NCBI RefSeq assembly: GCF_003073045.1
Contig: NC_037594.1
Span: 25,302,927 to 25,366,926, forward strand
From: Pomacea canaliculata
Lineage: Eukaryota > Mollusca > Gastropoda > Architaenioglossa > Ampullariidae
Reading direction: 5' to 3'
Length of the DNA stretch: 64,000 nt
Positions within the stretch are counted from its first letter, which is position 1; every line of letters begins with the position of its first letter. Under the pieces are notes generated by a model. It had not been told where the DNA came from. It did not search any database and saw nothing but the letters and a program-made list of their open reading frames with translations. Positions 23,800 through 38,400 of the stretch are shown piece after piece. Position numbers and translations under genes: made by a program.

Positions 23800-26700
23800 A
23801 AAGGTTGCATATTGCAGGTATGTTTGTGGTGATGGTTGGGTGGCTGACTCTGCACATGCTGACCGCTTCTTTGAAGCGATGGGGTTGAGATCTTTAAGGT
23901 CCAGTCACCGAGTGATGTCACGATGGACCTACTTCTTGCGAAAAGGGGGCATTAACCACATTTTAAAACATAGTACCTTGCTCTCAGCTTCACCAAGCCT
24001 TACAAAGAAAGACCTTCCCCTTAACTTTATATCTGTCTTCACCATCATCCACACAATTACTACCTTTGCCATCACTCACCCAACAAAAAAACAAAATTAG
24101 AGTCAGAAGTGTTGTACTTTGTCTTACTTTTTATTTCATATCTCACTAACTCTGAAAAAAAGCTGTTTCTAGAGTCTTTTCTTGGACATGCCCAAGCATT
24201 TAAGTCTTAACCTTGAAATAGGTAAATATGTTTTAGTTGGCAAGCTGTCATACTAAACACAAAGCAAACACATTCTGACAACAGCTTCCTCTCACCTCCA
24301 GCAGCACCAAGACCATGTCATGACAGTCACACGCTGTCACAACACAATGACCCATCTATGTGCATTAGTCTCTGTAAATTGTACTCTAACACAGAAAACC
24401 ACTTAAAACAAACTGTACAATGTGCTAGTCTAGAAAATAGGTGTAAACTGTTCCAAATACACTTCCTTTTAAACTACAATTAAAATAGTTAAAAGCCATT
24501 ATGAATCACTTAAAGAATTATAAAATTTCAAGAGTTTTCAATACTCCTACCACACAGCAATCAACATGTTTTCTTCTTTAGCATAAACACCAGGAACCAG
24601 ATATATTCGGACCTGACTTGAGCCAAAACAAGTCAAAGAAGTAAAAATGAGGCCACAACCAAACAAAGTTGTTTCAGTGCAAGCTCTTACAATAAAATGA
24701 GGCTACAGCCAAATGTTTTTCAGCGGAAGCTCTTACTAATGAGGATAGTTTGAGTGCAAGCCTACTTTCACTCTTACAATAATATCTAATCAAGAGAGAT
24801 CTGCTTCACCTATTCCTCAGCCTGAAGCATAGAACTTGCAGCACATGACTCGTAGACACTGCAGAACTGTGTAAATGTCCCACAATTGGATAATGTAAGA
24901 ATAACAATTTGATATATGTTAATCAAATAGTTACAAAGGCTACCAATCACTCAAGCTTTGATGATTCTATGTTTCATGTTTTAGAACTGGTATTGACATT
25001 TAAAGCCTACAGGCATAACATTAGCACTATAACCTTAGAGATTCTGTTCACTAAGTTGTGCACAGTGAAGACATTAGCACCCATGTTAAAAATGAAGCTG
25101 GAATGTGTTACAAGTATCAGAGTAGCACTCTCCATTACTGCGGTGAATATCATAAACAATTTGCCTAATGTTTGACTAAAGTTGACATTCCAATACATAA
25201 AGCACCCCACATTCAATATTGTTAAGTCATGAGCCATAGGGCTGTAATCTCTGTTTTTACCATCAATTCTAGTTTTATATCCCTCTATGGGAAATCTCTA
25301 CTATTCATTCTTCAAATGCTGGGAGCACTTCAGCTTTTGCAAGGCAGTCATGCCCATCCCATTTGGTAGTATCCTGAGGGAGTTCTGAGTCTGAAGGATG
25401 CAATGAGCACAGCACTAATAGGCTGCAAGTGGTCTTTCCTTGCCAACCCAAACATGCCTGAACAATTATAATTCTCATCAAAGAACAGGGAACATCATTG
25501 TCACAGCATGTTACATTCAATAACAGACATCAACAATAAAATATTGTGTATTTTCAATATTGTGTTAATTTACAATTAGCTAATATAAACCATCCCTCTG
25601 AAACTATGGTAATTATATTATTACAACTTACATAATTATATAACTACAGCCAACTGGGTTTTAAAGTAATTACTGTCGTAACATAGGGAAAAAAGGGTTT
25701 GTGTGTTCAAATCAAATTATGCATTGCTTAAAAATGTGCTAAAGCTATTCTTATTTACTTTCAGAAAGGTCATCAACAGTTTGCAAGAACTGGCATACAG
25801 TGTGCCTCCAGAATTTGATGGCACATACACAACTACAAACAGAATCTTAACTGGATTTCAGAAAGTGATGTATCATTGTCCAGTTTTTGTACACACACAA
25901 AAATTTCATGCCTACACTGCATTGTACAATAACAGAGTACTCCCAGCAAAGATCACTGGATTAATTAAAGCTTACAATTTTAAAAATGATGTCACATATG
26001 CTGTCTTTTCCTTACACTCTTCCAATGCTTTTTTTCACTTCACCTTTACCTTCATCTACACCCACACTTAAACATCCACAGCTGTGAGTGTGTGTGTGTG
26101 TGCACATGCACACTGATACAAAGCTGGTGTTGTGCAAGCCATTTCACACCCAATCACCGATGGGCATAAGGCTGTCACCAATCCACACACTGTGCGGCAG
26201 CTCTAAAAAAAGAACATTTTTGGTCTGCTCTAGAAATCCTGCTGAAAGCTCATGACATACCACAAACGTATAGCAGGCACATAGTGTATACATGATATGT
26301 GTAATAAGTGGTAGTATGAAGACAAGCAAATCACCTGATTTGACCAACACCACTTTCAGATTTCATTATTCTTCTGGCATTTTACGAACCCAAACAGCAT
26401 AGTTTTGAGCGTCACTGCCACCATTAAAAAAGTATATAAAGCGCTCATGTACTTCGAGGATATACACTGGTACAAAGCATCATGGCTGAATAATATTTAC
26501 ATTACAAGATAACTATTATCAAAACTCCGAAACAATATCCATGACAGCAAATCTCAGTTAAATATGTTCATGCTGCACAGCTCCCGTCTGTAGAAACAAA
26601 GTTCATGAGCTATAGGAAAAAGGACAAAAACTCTTTTACACATGATACAGCACTAATATGCATATTTGACACGTCATCTTATGACAAGATTGTAATGGAC

Positions 26701-29294
26701 CGACTGTAGGTTTTTGGAAGGGAAGCACAGCCCTTTGGATTTACAAAGCTTATGTTTAAGCCTTGCATATACATTACACCAAAAAGGCAGTAGACACGCA
26801 TCAAGATGCCTGAAAGATGCAGTTGCTGCAGCCAATAGTCAGGCAACTGGTGTGCAAGACTGCAACAGCTAGGTGACTAACAAGTCTTAGGTGTGATAGA
26901 GATGGGCACACCCAAGCATATCCACAGGGGAATTAATGGTCATGTGCAATATGCTGACTTTTGCTCACTATCACAGTTCATGGGTAGATAGCCCTTACCT
27001 GATCAGTAAACATCAAGTACTCTTCCTACGCATTTAATTGGAAATGGAATGTTGATGTCACAACCCATACGAAAATATTCTCAAGACTAACAAAAATAAA
27101 AGGTGGAGGTAAAATATTCTCAAGTTTGCATACAGCAGGAAAACAATGCAATGAAAAATCACATTTTTTAAATGTAATGCACAGCTCTAAGGAAAAAAGT
27201 ATTCATCAAATTTCAGCCACAGGACTTGTTAATGTGGTTGAAATATTTTTTCATCAAGCGTTTAAGGTGGATGAAGATTGTAATATCTGAAAAGCTCAAT
27301 TGTCACTGGGAGTTTGGTGGTGAGGTGGGTGTTCTTTAAAGGCAGGCAGAAGTGCAGGAGGCCTGCATCATTATTTTACCTCCAACTCATGAGTTAACTG
27401 ACAGGAAAACCAAAGCTACATCTGGGGAATGAATGGGTTTATTTATATAGTACAAAATGTTTAATCTTCATAGAAATGGGTTCATTTTAGACCAATCTCC
27501 ACGTACTTTTATTCTTTCCAATCTTTCCCAAACTGTCAAAATTTATGATATGATAATGCTGTCTCTCTCTATTATATTTGTTCTTAACAAAATGAGATAT
27601 GAGAAATCAAATTTTTTTCTCAGTATTTCATCTATTTGGAACCCTGAAACATTCAGCAGTTAACGCACAAGGTCAGTGTAGTTTTGAAAGATAAACTCAT
27701 TTTATACCATTTATGCATTTTCTGAATAATAAATGAAGTGATATTAAGAGAGCAAAACAAAAACTTGATATGAATATTTCATGCAGCAATCACATTAAAC
27801 TAGATAAACTGCTTACCCAAAACAAATCCTCTTAACGGCATACGTCCATGCACATCCACACACAGGCACATCCACACATAAATACACTTACACTAATACA
27901 CTCTGTGCTAAAATGTTAAGTAAAAGTTATTTTAAAAAGCTATAAGTAAAATCAAGATGTTTCTGCATTTAACAGCCAAAACAAACAAATATTAAAATAT
28001 GTTGTACAAACTGCCAAACAAGTTGGTATTTATCACACCTAAAGAGTTCACTCCAAGCCTGAAAGAAAATTTACCATGACACGCACAACCATAAGATAGT
28101 TCCTCAAAAGAATCTCTTTGGGACAAAGTATTAAGAAAAAAAAAAAAGGCTACAGAATCTTGCTATGTCTGTGCAATTATGTGTGAACAAAATTTAATTC
28201 TTCTAGTTGTTCTGATACTGAAATACTGGAATCATTTAATCTTTCAAATCCTTCAGTTTTGTTTTATTTTTTTCAATGGAGGATGGAAGCAGGAGCTGGT
28301 TGACTCTATTCCCAAAACTGGCTTCTTAAGTTCACTTTTAGGAATTTATAGTCCAGTGATGTTCAAAGCCGATTATAAAAGCTTAGTTGTTAAAAAAATA
28401 CCTCTAATTTGCAGCAATTTACCTTTCAAACAGTCTAATATTCAAGAGCAAGCTGGTAAAACACCTTAAAATCAAATTTTGTTATCAGCCACAGTAATGA
28501 TGTCTTTATTTGCTAACTGTTACACCAAAGTCAGCAAAAATAGTGTCAAGCACATCAGCCGCCAACTGTGCAGGAACTTGTGGGTAAAGGGAACTGAGGA
28601 CAGCTTGCTTTTCATTTATATTTTATTTACAATTGGCTAACAATTTTTTTTAAAAAGTATATATTCTGAAGAATCCAGTATCAATCAACATGGTAAGAAC
28701 CAGGGTGTCAAAATCTGACAGCACAAAACATGTGGTTCACCCCCCAGCATAGGCAAACCATTATATGGCTCATCATCACTAGAAGTCGGCTTACAATTCT
28801 AAGAAGTGATGATTCTTTACCCAGCATTTGAACCCTCCAAATTCTGCCCAAAATCACCAACAGAAAAGCAATGCAGAAAAATATCTACCTGTTCTACCTG
28901 TTAATCATTATTATCTATCTTTACTTGTATTTACACAAAGGACACAAAAGCCCCCAAGGACTCTGCTGGCAAAACACACTCCAGTAGAGTTGTGTGCTAT
29001 GTCCACCTGCCATGAGATCACTAGAAGTTCTGATCACTTGTTCAACACACAAAGCTGCAGTAAGAGGCACAACACAAAGATCTTTAATTTGCTGTCTCTC
29101 ACATTACCTGCTTAAAGAGCAACCTTCAAAAAGGGTCTGGCAAACAGCCTTACCTATAATATCAATCATCACTGCTGATACTGCCAAAAGCTGGCATAAA
29201 TGCATGCACCATGACCATCACAAGAGTATAAGCATGTGGAGACAACACGAACCAGCATCTTACACAACCACAAGAATAAAAGATGGCAGCTCTC
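23800..29294. other. Intergenic / probable long 3' UTR of EPB41L5
   Basis: AT-rich and free of convincing coding sequence. The part next to 29295 must include the minus-strand 3' UTR of the EPB41L5-like gene. Several TTTATT hexamers (AATAAA on the minus strand), for example near 28507, 28626 and 24130, could be its poly(A) signal, but I cannot choose between them. Confidence 0.35.
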
Positions 29295-29471
29295 TCACAA
29301 TTCAGTAGTCAAGGTCACTTTGCGTTCCTTCTTTTCTGGAGCAGAGACGTGCCATGGGGACAAAGGATTATCACTCTTCCGTTCAGAAGTAGACGTGACC
29401 ACAGTTGTCTTTGCACTGGACGCGGAGGACATTTTGCGAGTCACCTGTTTTGTGCCGGTGAAGGAGGTTTC
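29295..29471 (-). CDS. EPB41L5: EPB41L5 exon 18: C-terminus with PDZ-binding TTEL
   Basis: Acceptor 'ctctcactgtgcag' keeps phase 0 with exon 17. It encodes [20 protein letters not shown], then a Ser/Thr-rich stretch and ends KVTLTTEL-stop. An upstream AG (ccacttag) would break phase. The terminal T-E-L suits a class I PDZ ligand. Confidence 0.85.
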   Translation of the reverse strand, partial: ETSFTGTKQVTRKMSSASSAKTTVVTSTSERKSDNPLSPWHVSAPEKKERKVTLTTEL

Positions 29472-32400
29472 CTGCACAGTGAGAGGAGGCACTAAGTGGA
29501 CCAGCAACAAGAAACAAGAAACCGAAAAATAACATACCAACACAAGAACTTAAAAACAAAAAAGAAAATTAGAAATAACTCGCTTGCATTTGATGATTGT
29601 GGTTGTAGGCACCAGACGTGAGGTGAATTTTCTTCTGACTAGTCTACAGCAGAGAAAGGAAAGTACTTGATACCATCTTCTGTAACTGCTAGGGTCAGAT
29701 GTCACGGTCTGAAGACCGATGACAATCTACTGTACAGTACAGATACAGTATGACACCCTATAAGACTGTAGTTTGCCAAAGGGAACCAGGAAAAGACTGT
29801 TCCCATTCTCCTAATTCTGAAGCTTCACTACACATACTTCTCTAAAGTTTATTTTATTTTATTTTTTTTTTGCAGGAAATGGCTTGCTTGGTGCAGCAGT
29901 AATAATAACAATTATTTCTCTACTATTATCGTGCATTAACACAAAAATATACAATAAACCCAGACCATACAATGCATACACCATCTGCATGCACATCCTG
30001 TGCCCAGGCATTTATACAAAGATATGCAAACATGTCAAGCAGCATGCTGGCGTTCAAGAAGTCATGCAGATTCAACATAACTCTTCATGAACACGAACCC
30101 ATTTCTACTTTCTACAGCACACATGCAAACACACTTTATCCTGGTCAAGTCAAAACTGCTAAAAATATAAAATTTGTCAGTTAGTTGACTGCATTCTACC
30201 TACACGCTCCTACTTAAAAACATTCACAAATTATTAAAACACTTTAGATGTATGGTTGTACAAGGGTATGTCTTGTAAGGTAGACAACTGCTTAAGTTGC
30301 TACAGGGAATCAGTAAACTGATGCAGAGGTAGAGTATTGATGACCTCTGACATTGCTTAAGTAAGGAAAGCCTTTTCTTACTGTGTGTCTGCTTTGTCAT
30401 TACCTAGTTACCAATTGTTGCCTTGACATTTTTTGAAAGAGTACGCATGCACAGACACACATGCAAGCATGCACATCTACACATTCTTTGTTTTCAGTCT
30501 ATAGTTTATATTTTAATTAAATTTTTATCAGACTTTGGTTTATATTTAATCAAGTCTCAGTCAGTATTTTATACTTATTCAAGTTGTCATTCTATATCTA
30601 TTTCCCCAGCAATGGGAAAGAAACAAACTCTTTTTTTTTTAGATCAAGGCTAAATGTTTGGGGCTAAATGTCTGATTAAAGCTAGCAGAACATTTGATAC
30701 AAGTAGACAGAACTGAGAATAGCTAATTTGTCTTGGGAAATGTTCCACTTATGAAGATCACATCATTATATCTGATAATTCACTGAACACAGCTCACTCT
30801 CCTCCTTCCCAATCTCATAATGATGCACAGAATGAAAACTTATTTTATAGGTTTAGTACATCTTCCCCTCCCACTACTCTTATAATACACAGAATGAAAA
30901 CTTATTTTATAACTTAGTACATAAAAAAAAAATCTACAGTCACACTGCAAGCTAAACAGATGGTAAGGTGAACATTTTTTGCCAATTGAGAGTAAAGTAT
31001 ATCCATGTAATTGTTAATAGCACTTCCTCATGCACCCTTAATGTTAATTAGTTTTTCATGCAGTATCTCAATGAGGAATACCTCCTTTTACTTTCAGGCT
31101 GCTGTCCAAGTCTACAAGAAAAAACATTTCCCTACCAAGTCTTAGCACATTTTGTGTCACATGCAACCGATTTTTTTCTGCATTTACAACTCAAATGTGC
31201 ATGGCATACTCATATGCAAAAACAAATCATAAAAATAAAACATGCATCCACAACTGACACCAGTTTTCTACAAAATACAACCCTCATCACAACTGCTTGA
31301 GGCTGATCTCAATATTTATTCAAGAGAATTTTTCTCTATTTCTCAGCTAGTACTAGTGACTGGGGTGGGGTGGGCGGTGGCAATGTGACCAAGTTGAGTA
31401 TGTCAAGAATTTCCATATCCATATGAATATAAATGCATATATGTGTATGTGCATGTGTGCATGCATGTAATCAAACACAAGCACACACACACAAATTCCC
31501 ACAAGACACTCCTGTGTACAAACTCTCCGAAGTGCAAAGAAGATGTGATGACACCACAGTTCACAATGCTAACACTAGAATATATCCTCATCAGCCATTG
31601 TCAGATGGACACTATGTGCTGATAGCTTTAGCCATAAACACACCACAATAAAACCTCTTTAATAAGACTTTCCTATTACAACCCCCTCTTAGTTACAACC
31701 CCTAATTGTTTACAAACATATTTCAATATATAAATAAATATCACCTCTATTATGACAGCCTTCCCAACCCAATTTGTGCTAGATTACAACTTATTTGCAG
31801 AAGTCATGTGCTAAAAACTAATTACATCTAAAATAAACTACTTTTAGCCAACCATTTAAGAAAATGGACTTGAATTTATAGGCGTCTGAAGTCATTGTTC
31901 CTAGAATGAAAGCAGACTGGTCGATCTCTCTACTATGACCCCTCTCAGTTACTGATTTTGTGGATTTTAGCAAGTCTTAATACAGAGGTTTTACTGTAGT
32001 ATGGACAAATAATGAACTATGCAATTCACTATCCTAACTTCAAATATGAAAAAGATGTTGCTCTGCGTTAAGCAGAACACTTCCTTATTACAACAAGAAA
32101 TTTCCTTTAGTTGGAATGTTTATCTGCTATGTTTGCTTGAAATGTTTTGTACTTAAAATTATTATTTTCTGCATGACCTGTAGTTTTTTAGTTTCCTTAA
32201 TGGATGGTTCTTTGTTGCAGATGTTTACTGATGATATTATACTATTACCATTCAGTTCAGCGCATTAGCCATAAAATAAACAAAAAGTGATGTCACTGTC
32301 AATCTGAAGACCCTGTTATGTCAACAAGATTAGAAATCCTGACATCATTGCTACGGTGGCCTAGAGTGTTGTAAAACATTCAAGCTAGATAGTTCCTTCT

Positions 32401-35400
32401 GGAACCTTGTACATACCTGTGCGTGTAGTATATAAGCACATCTTGTGTGACAGTGGGGGTCGTATTAGTGATACAGTTGTACTAGTGGCTAGTGATACAG
32501 CAAGATATATAAAGTAACTGAATAGAACAGTGAGATACACCTATAGGGAATGAATAGAATGATAGTAAATCTAGTTGTTGGCCCCTGTGGGACCCCGGGG
32601 TATGCTTGCCTAGCAAGCATTGCAAGAATAGGGTCCCTGCCATCCAGCCAGGCATGTCGTAAGAGGCGATAAGGTGGACACCTCACCTAGAGGTAAAATA
32701 GGTTGTGGTAGGGCTAACAACCCCACATGTAAAAAAAATCCTGTTACAGAAACTAAAACCAGAGAACTCGTCACAGATGGCGAAGTAATGAAGCACACCA
32801 GGAGACTGGACTAATGAGGACGACAGCCAAACCCGAAAGGGAGCTGGCGCCCCGACAGCGGATTTACTGAAGCCGAGGCAGAAGTTGAGGGTGGGGTGCT
32901 GGAACGTCCAGACCTTGTACCAGACTGGCAGGATGCTCCAATTAGTCAAGGAGTTTGACAACTACAACTTGGACATCCTGGGAGTCAGTGAGGTCAGATG
33001 GACCGGCACGGGAAAGAGGAGACTAGCGTCAGGACAATACCATCTTGTTCTCAGGAGATCAGACGCTCAGCTCTGAAGGAGTAGCTCTACTCCTCAACAA
33101 GAAAACGGAAAAGCACTGCTGGAATGGAAGCCTTATGGACCCAGGCTTTGAGAGCAAGATTCCATTCCAAGTACACAAGCTGACAGTGCTAGCTGCTATG
33201 CACCAACAAATGACTCTGAGGCAGAAGACAAGGATGCTTTTTACGATCAGCTCCAGGCAGCCTCAAGAAAGCGTTCCAGCCCACGACATGTTGCTCATCA
33301 TCGGCGATCTCAATGCCAAGGTGGAAGTGACAACACCTGCAGGGAGCATGTCATGGCAAACATGGAATCGGAACATCAATGACAACGGAGAGAGACTGGC
33401 AGACTTTTGTGAAGAAAACAACTACTGATTGAGGCACACTCTTCCCACACAAAGACATCCACAAGGCAACATGGACATCACCAGATGGGATCACAAAGAA
33501 CCAGATAGACCATGTCATCATCAACCGAAAATGGAGGAGCTCACTTCAAGATGTTAGAGCCTACAGAGGAGCAGACGTTGCCAGTGACCACACTCTTGTG
33601 ATAGCCACAGTTTCTCTGAAGCTGCGTCGATCACGAGGAAAACAGGCACGTCAGCAGAGAGTGGACTCCGGCAAACTAAAAAATCCAGCCACTGAAAGGG
33701 CTTTTGCTATGGAAGTAAAGAACAGGTTCCAGGCACTAGGAGACCAACAAGAGATGACCTTAGACGACTTCAATCGTGTCTTACAGGAATCAGGAGAGAA
33801 AATACTGGGCTTCCAACGAAAAAGAAAAGAACAGTGGATCAGAAGAAGAGACATGGAAGAAGATAGAAGAGAGAAAGTCAGCCAAACAAAGAATCAACAG
33901 CACCAGATTCTGAACGCCTGAAGGAACAACACAGACAAAGATATGCAAAACTGAACAAAGAAGGTAAAGAGGATGACAAGAACGACAAAAGATATCACAT
34001 AGAGAAACTGGCAGATGAAGCAGAAAATGCAGCAAGTAAAATGACCTGAAGACACTGTACAAGATAAACAAAACAGCTAAACAACGGGTTTAAGAACAGT
34101 GATGTGCCAGTGAAAGACGTGAACGTAATGTCGTCGAGGGAGAGGCAGGAAAACTACAGCGCTGGAGGGAGCATTTTGAGTCGGTTCTGAACAGACCAGA
34201 TCCCCCTCAGCTTGCAGACATCCAGCCCAGCAGCTATAGACCTTGACATCTGCACAGACCCACCAAGCCTGAAGAAGTGACAGCAGCAGTCAAGACAATG
34301 AAGAGCGGCAAAGCACCAGGGGCAGATGGAATAACAGCAGAGATGTTGAAAGCAGACGTGAATGTGACAGCTCCAAGCTGACTGAAATTCTCAGGCAAAT
34401 TTGGGAATCAGGGCAGGTCCCTGTTGCGTGGAAGACAGGGCTCATTTTCAAGTTACCCAAGAAAGGAGATCTTGGAGACTGCAATAATTGGAGGGGCATA
34501 ACACTTCTTTCCCTCACCAGCAAGGTCTTCAGCAAGATTGTTTTGTCAAGACTGACGGCAACTCTTGAGAAAGACTCCGACCACAGCAAGCAGGATTTCG
34601 CCCTGGGCGATCCTGCTCCGAACACATCTTCATTCTGCGACAGATTCTGGAGCAGAGCAACGAATGGAACACACCGCTGTACATCAATTTCATCGACCTG
34701 GAGAAGGCTTTTGACAGCATCCACCGCGAGTCCTTATGGAAGATCCTGAGGCATTACGGAGTCCTGCAAACTTGTTCAGGTCATTGCAATGCTGTACAGC
34801 GATTTCAAATCCCAGGTTGTCTGTGACACGGAGCTCACAGACCCCTTCAACGTCAGTACCGGGTGAAGCAGGGCTGCATTCTGTCGCGTTCCTCTTCATC
34901 CTGGCCATGACTGGATCATGAAGACTTCCACCGACAGCGAGAGGAGAGGGCTCAGATGGACCATGACTATGACAGCAACAACAGCACTGGAAGACTTGGA
35001 CTTTGCTGATGAACATTGCCCTGCTGTCACACCCGCCACCAAGACATGCAGGAAAAAACAAAGCTTTCTCAGAAACAGCTGGAAACCTTGGCTTGAAGGT
35101 CAGCACAAAAAAGACTAACAGTATGAGAGTGAACGCCAGAGTCCAAGACAGCATCAAACTAAATGGAGAAGAGATTGAGGAAGTTGACAGTTTCACCTAT
35201 CTTGGTCAAAATGTCAAACACTGGGGATGCGGAGGTGGAGATTCGAGCCCGACTGGCGAAAGCCAGTCAGGCCTTTGCCTCACTCAGGAGCACATGGAAG
35301 GCAAAAAACATCAGCCAGAAGATCGAAGCTGAGAATCTTCAAGTCAAATGTGATCAGCACCCTCCTTTACGGATCAGATCTTGGAAGATGACCAAAACCA

Positions 35401-38400
35401 TCAGTAACAAGCTTGACGTCTTCCAAAACAGATGCCTCAGGCGCATACTTAACATCTTTTGGCAAACACCATCACCAACGAAGAACTCCACCGAAGAAGT
35501 GAAACCGAGTCCATCACCACGCAGGTTCAACGAAGGCGTTGGCGATGGATTGGACATGTGCTCCGCCAGCAGACAGCAGACCTTTCCAGAGTCGCCCTAC
35601 GATGGACTCCAGACGGCCGAAGAAAACGAGGCCGCCCAAAGGAAACTTGGAGAAGAACAGTGGAAAGGGAGATGAAAGGAAAGGGCTGGACATGGGGTCA
35701 CCTAGAGCGGGTTTCAGCCGATCGACATCGGTGGCGGACTCTGGTTGAGGCCTTATGTGCAACCTGATGCACAAAGAGGAATAGATAGATAGATAGAAAT
35801 CTAGTTGTTGAGGCATGTCTATGAGATGGATGCAAGGGATGGTTACATTCAAGCTGTCATCAAGTCAAAAGACTTTAGGCCATCATATCACACTAAGCAA
35901 GATTTTCGTTTACCACGTGGCTACAAATGAAAACTGGTGCCTGTAGTGTTTAAAATTATTGTCAGTGCAAATGTTATCAGATACTGATCTTTTCTTGCAG
36001 TTATTTAATATAGAACTTTTGAAAAAAAGGGAAACATTTAGTTTTTTTTAAAAAAACACAATTTTTGTATGTTTTGGGGCAGAAAAAAAGGAGGTGTTCT
36101 GCTTATTGCATATTTTTTTTGATACATTTTTTAACTCAGCATAGCTGGTTGTACAAAACCCCAAATGAGTCTGCTGATCCATTACAATTCACTGAATGAT
36201 GCTACACCTTACTGTACATGGTGATCAATTTTATGACCTAGTCATTGTGGTAAGATATTATATCATTCTTAAATTTTGATCCCATATCTTGGAATTCTGA
36301 TCACATGACATATTTTCATGATCACATTCTATTTTTTTTTAATAAAATGATGTGTATTACATGTCAAGCTAAACTCAATCTTAGTGTCGGTGCAGAACAG
36401 CCTGCACTGAACCTCTACAAGACAAACCACACTGTGCAAATTGTTGTCACATCCCCTACCAAGAGGTCCAAAATGTATTACACGATATTGATCCCATGCC
36501 ATGTAATATCAACCTTAACACTTTACTCCAGCATAAGTCTCATATCATATCTTCTTGTGCAATCTAATATATACATAATTAGTGAGCAGAAGAGTCTAAT
36601 TAAAAAAGCAAACAGTGAAGACCTTTGGTGATGTTAACCCTCTTTTAAAAATTATTAATGACATGCACAATAAATAGGATCAGTGATAAATATGTGTCAA
36701 GACTACAATTCTTTAGAAAAGGCTTAAAAAACTGTAAAAATCACAAAAGTCCAGTGCTAATAATGTTAACATTAAACATAAAAAACAGCTCTAATAAACA
36801 TACAGACATTCATAAAGGTGCAAAAAGAGATAGTTATTGAAAATATGATACAATACTGATAACAGATACAAAATATACAAAACATAGCAGAATAAGCAGT
36901 GATGCAATTTTTGCAAAGAAACATGCAAGACCAAACAAAAACATGCTGTAAATGAAATATAGGTCTACTAGAAGGATTGCACATCTATTGGACAGACCTT
37001 CTAGTAGAAATGTCAATATGGCAAGCATACTAGCTGGGTGATCAGTGAGTACACTGAGGAAGACTTACAATCACCAAGGAATCCTGGCTGCTTGGCAGAG
37101 GCAACTCCCCTACTCCACCATCTGGGGAAGGGCCTGAGAAACCACGCTGGGAGGCGGGAGATGAGGGAAGGGGTGCCTTGCTTGACCTTGGAACTCTGGG
37201 GACCATCTTGGATGAGGAAGATGAGGCCCCGGGTCCTGTGTTAGTGTATGCACGTGTGATAGAAGCAGCAAATGTTGGGAGTTTATGCTGCACAGATGGA
37301 ATTTTACCCTCCTCTTCAAGGACAGGGATGTTTGTTGAGCAAATATCCACAGGGATGCTCAGAGGTGCGGTCTCAGGAGAGGATTTATAGTCTTGTACTG
37401 CCTCGCTCTTTTCAACTGCACTTTCCTCTTCTTCATCAATATCATCTTCAAACGGATTTTTTCCAGCATGAACATCATCACTGCTAGCAGCGCCACTGAC
37501 TCCATGACCCTGAGCTTTAGGTGATGATGGAACTTGAGGAGATAATGCTGCTGCTGGTTTCACATCTGTCCCCGACTGTGCTGTGGGTACTTTACCCACA
37601 ACTGGGGGTGGGGGTGCCCTATATCTTTTGCTAGATCTCTTCAAGCTGCCTGCATCAATGTCGCTTTCACTATCTTCTAGAAAAGGGTTTAAAGATCGTT
37701 CGTAGGGCTTTGAAGATTTAGGCTTTGTCTGAATGCCTTCTGAGTCTGCCAGAAAAGGGTTGCCTGATTTTGGAGGAAGTGGGGCTGGTGAGTTAGCATG
37801 CTCCCCAGAAGCAGGAAAGTTAATGAGAATCTCGCCTTTGTTACTGCTGGCAGGGTTGTTAGGATGCAAGATATGAGGAGATGGAGGGCGTGGAGGTGGG
37901 GGTGGCTTTGCCAGAGTGTTAGGAGAATGAGGCCGGGTAGCCTGCCCCTTATCTAGCAGTGACGACCTTGGACTGGGAGATGGAGGGCGAGGGACTGAAA
38001 TGTTAATGGGTCTAAGATGTGTGGGACCCTTGGCTTTAGCTGTGTCTAGTGGCTAAACAAAAGAGAAAAAAGAAAGGGCAAAGCCATGACAACAATGATA
38101 ATAACCAAGCAAAATACTTGACTTGCTGACACACATGGTAACTTCCAGCACTAACACGCACTCTCTCACTCTTATATATCAAACATCTGCACCCAATAAA
38201 ATCTGCTGCAATGAAATGAAGCACATTTATCACAAAACACTATTGGACAACAAGCAAAAACACAAATAATGACACCTGGATTAGCACAAATAACTGCTAG
38301 CAAAAGAGGAATTGCAGCCACTTAACATGCACCACTGTCTTCAGACAAGACCAGAGATTTCAGCCACCCTACAATGTGTTGGAAATGAAATAATTTTCAT

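Noticed and set aside
37069-38052. Separate EHBP1-like gene because of NPF motifs
   Set aside because: The exon is in phase with EPB41L5 exons on both sides, and no C2, CH or bMERB segments are nearby.
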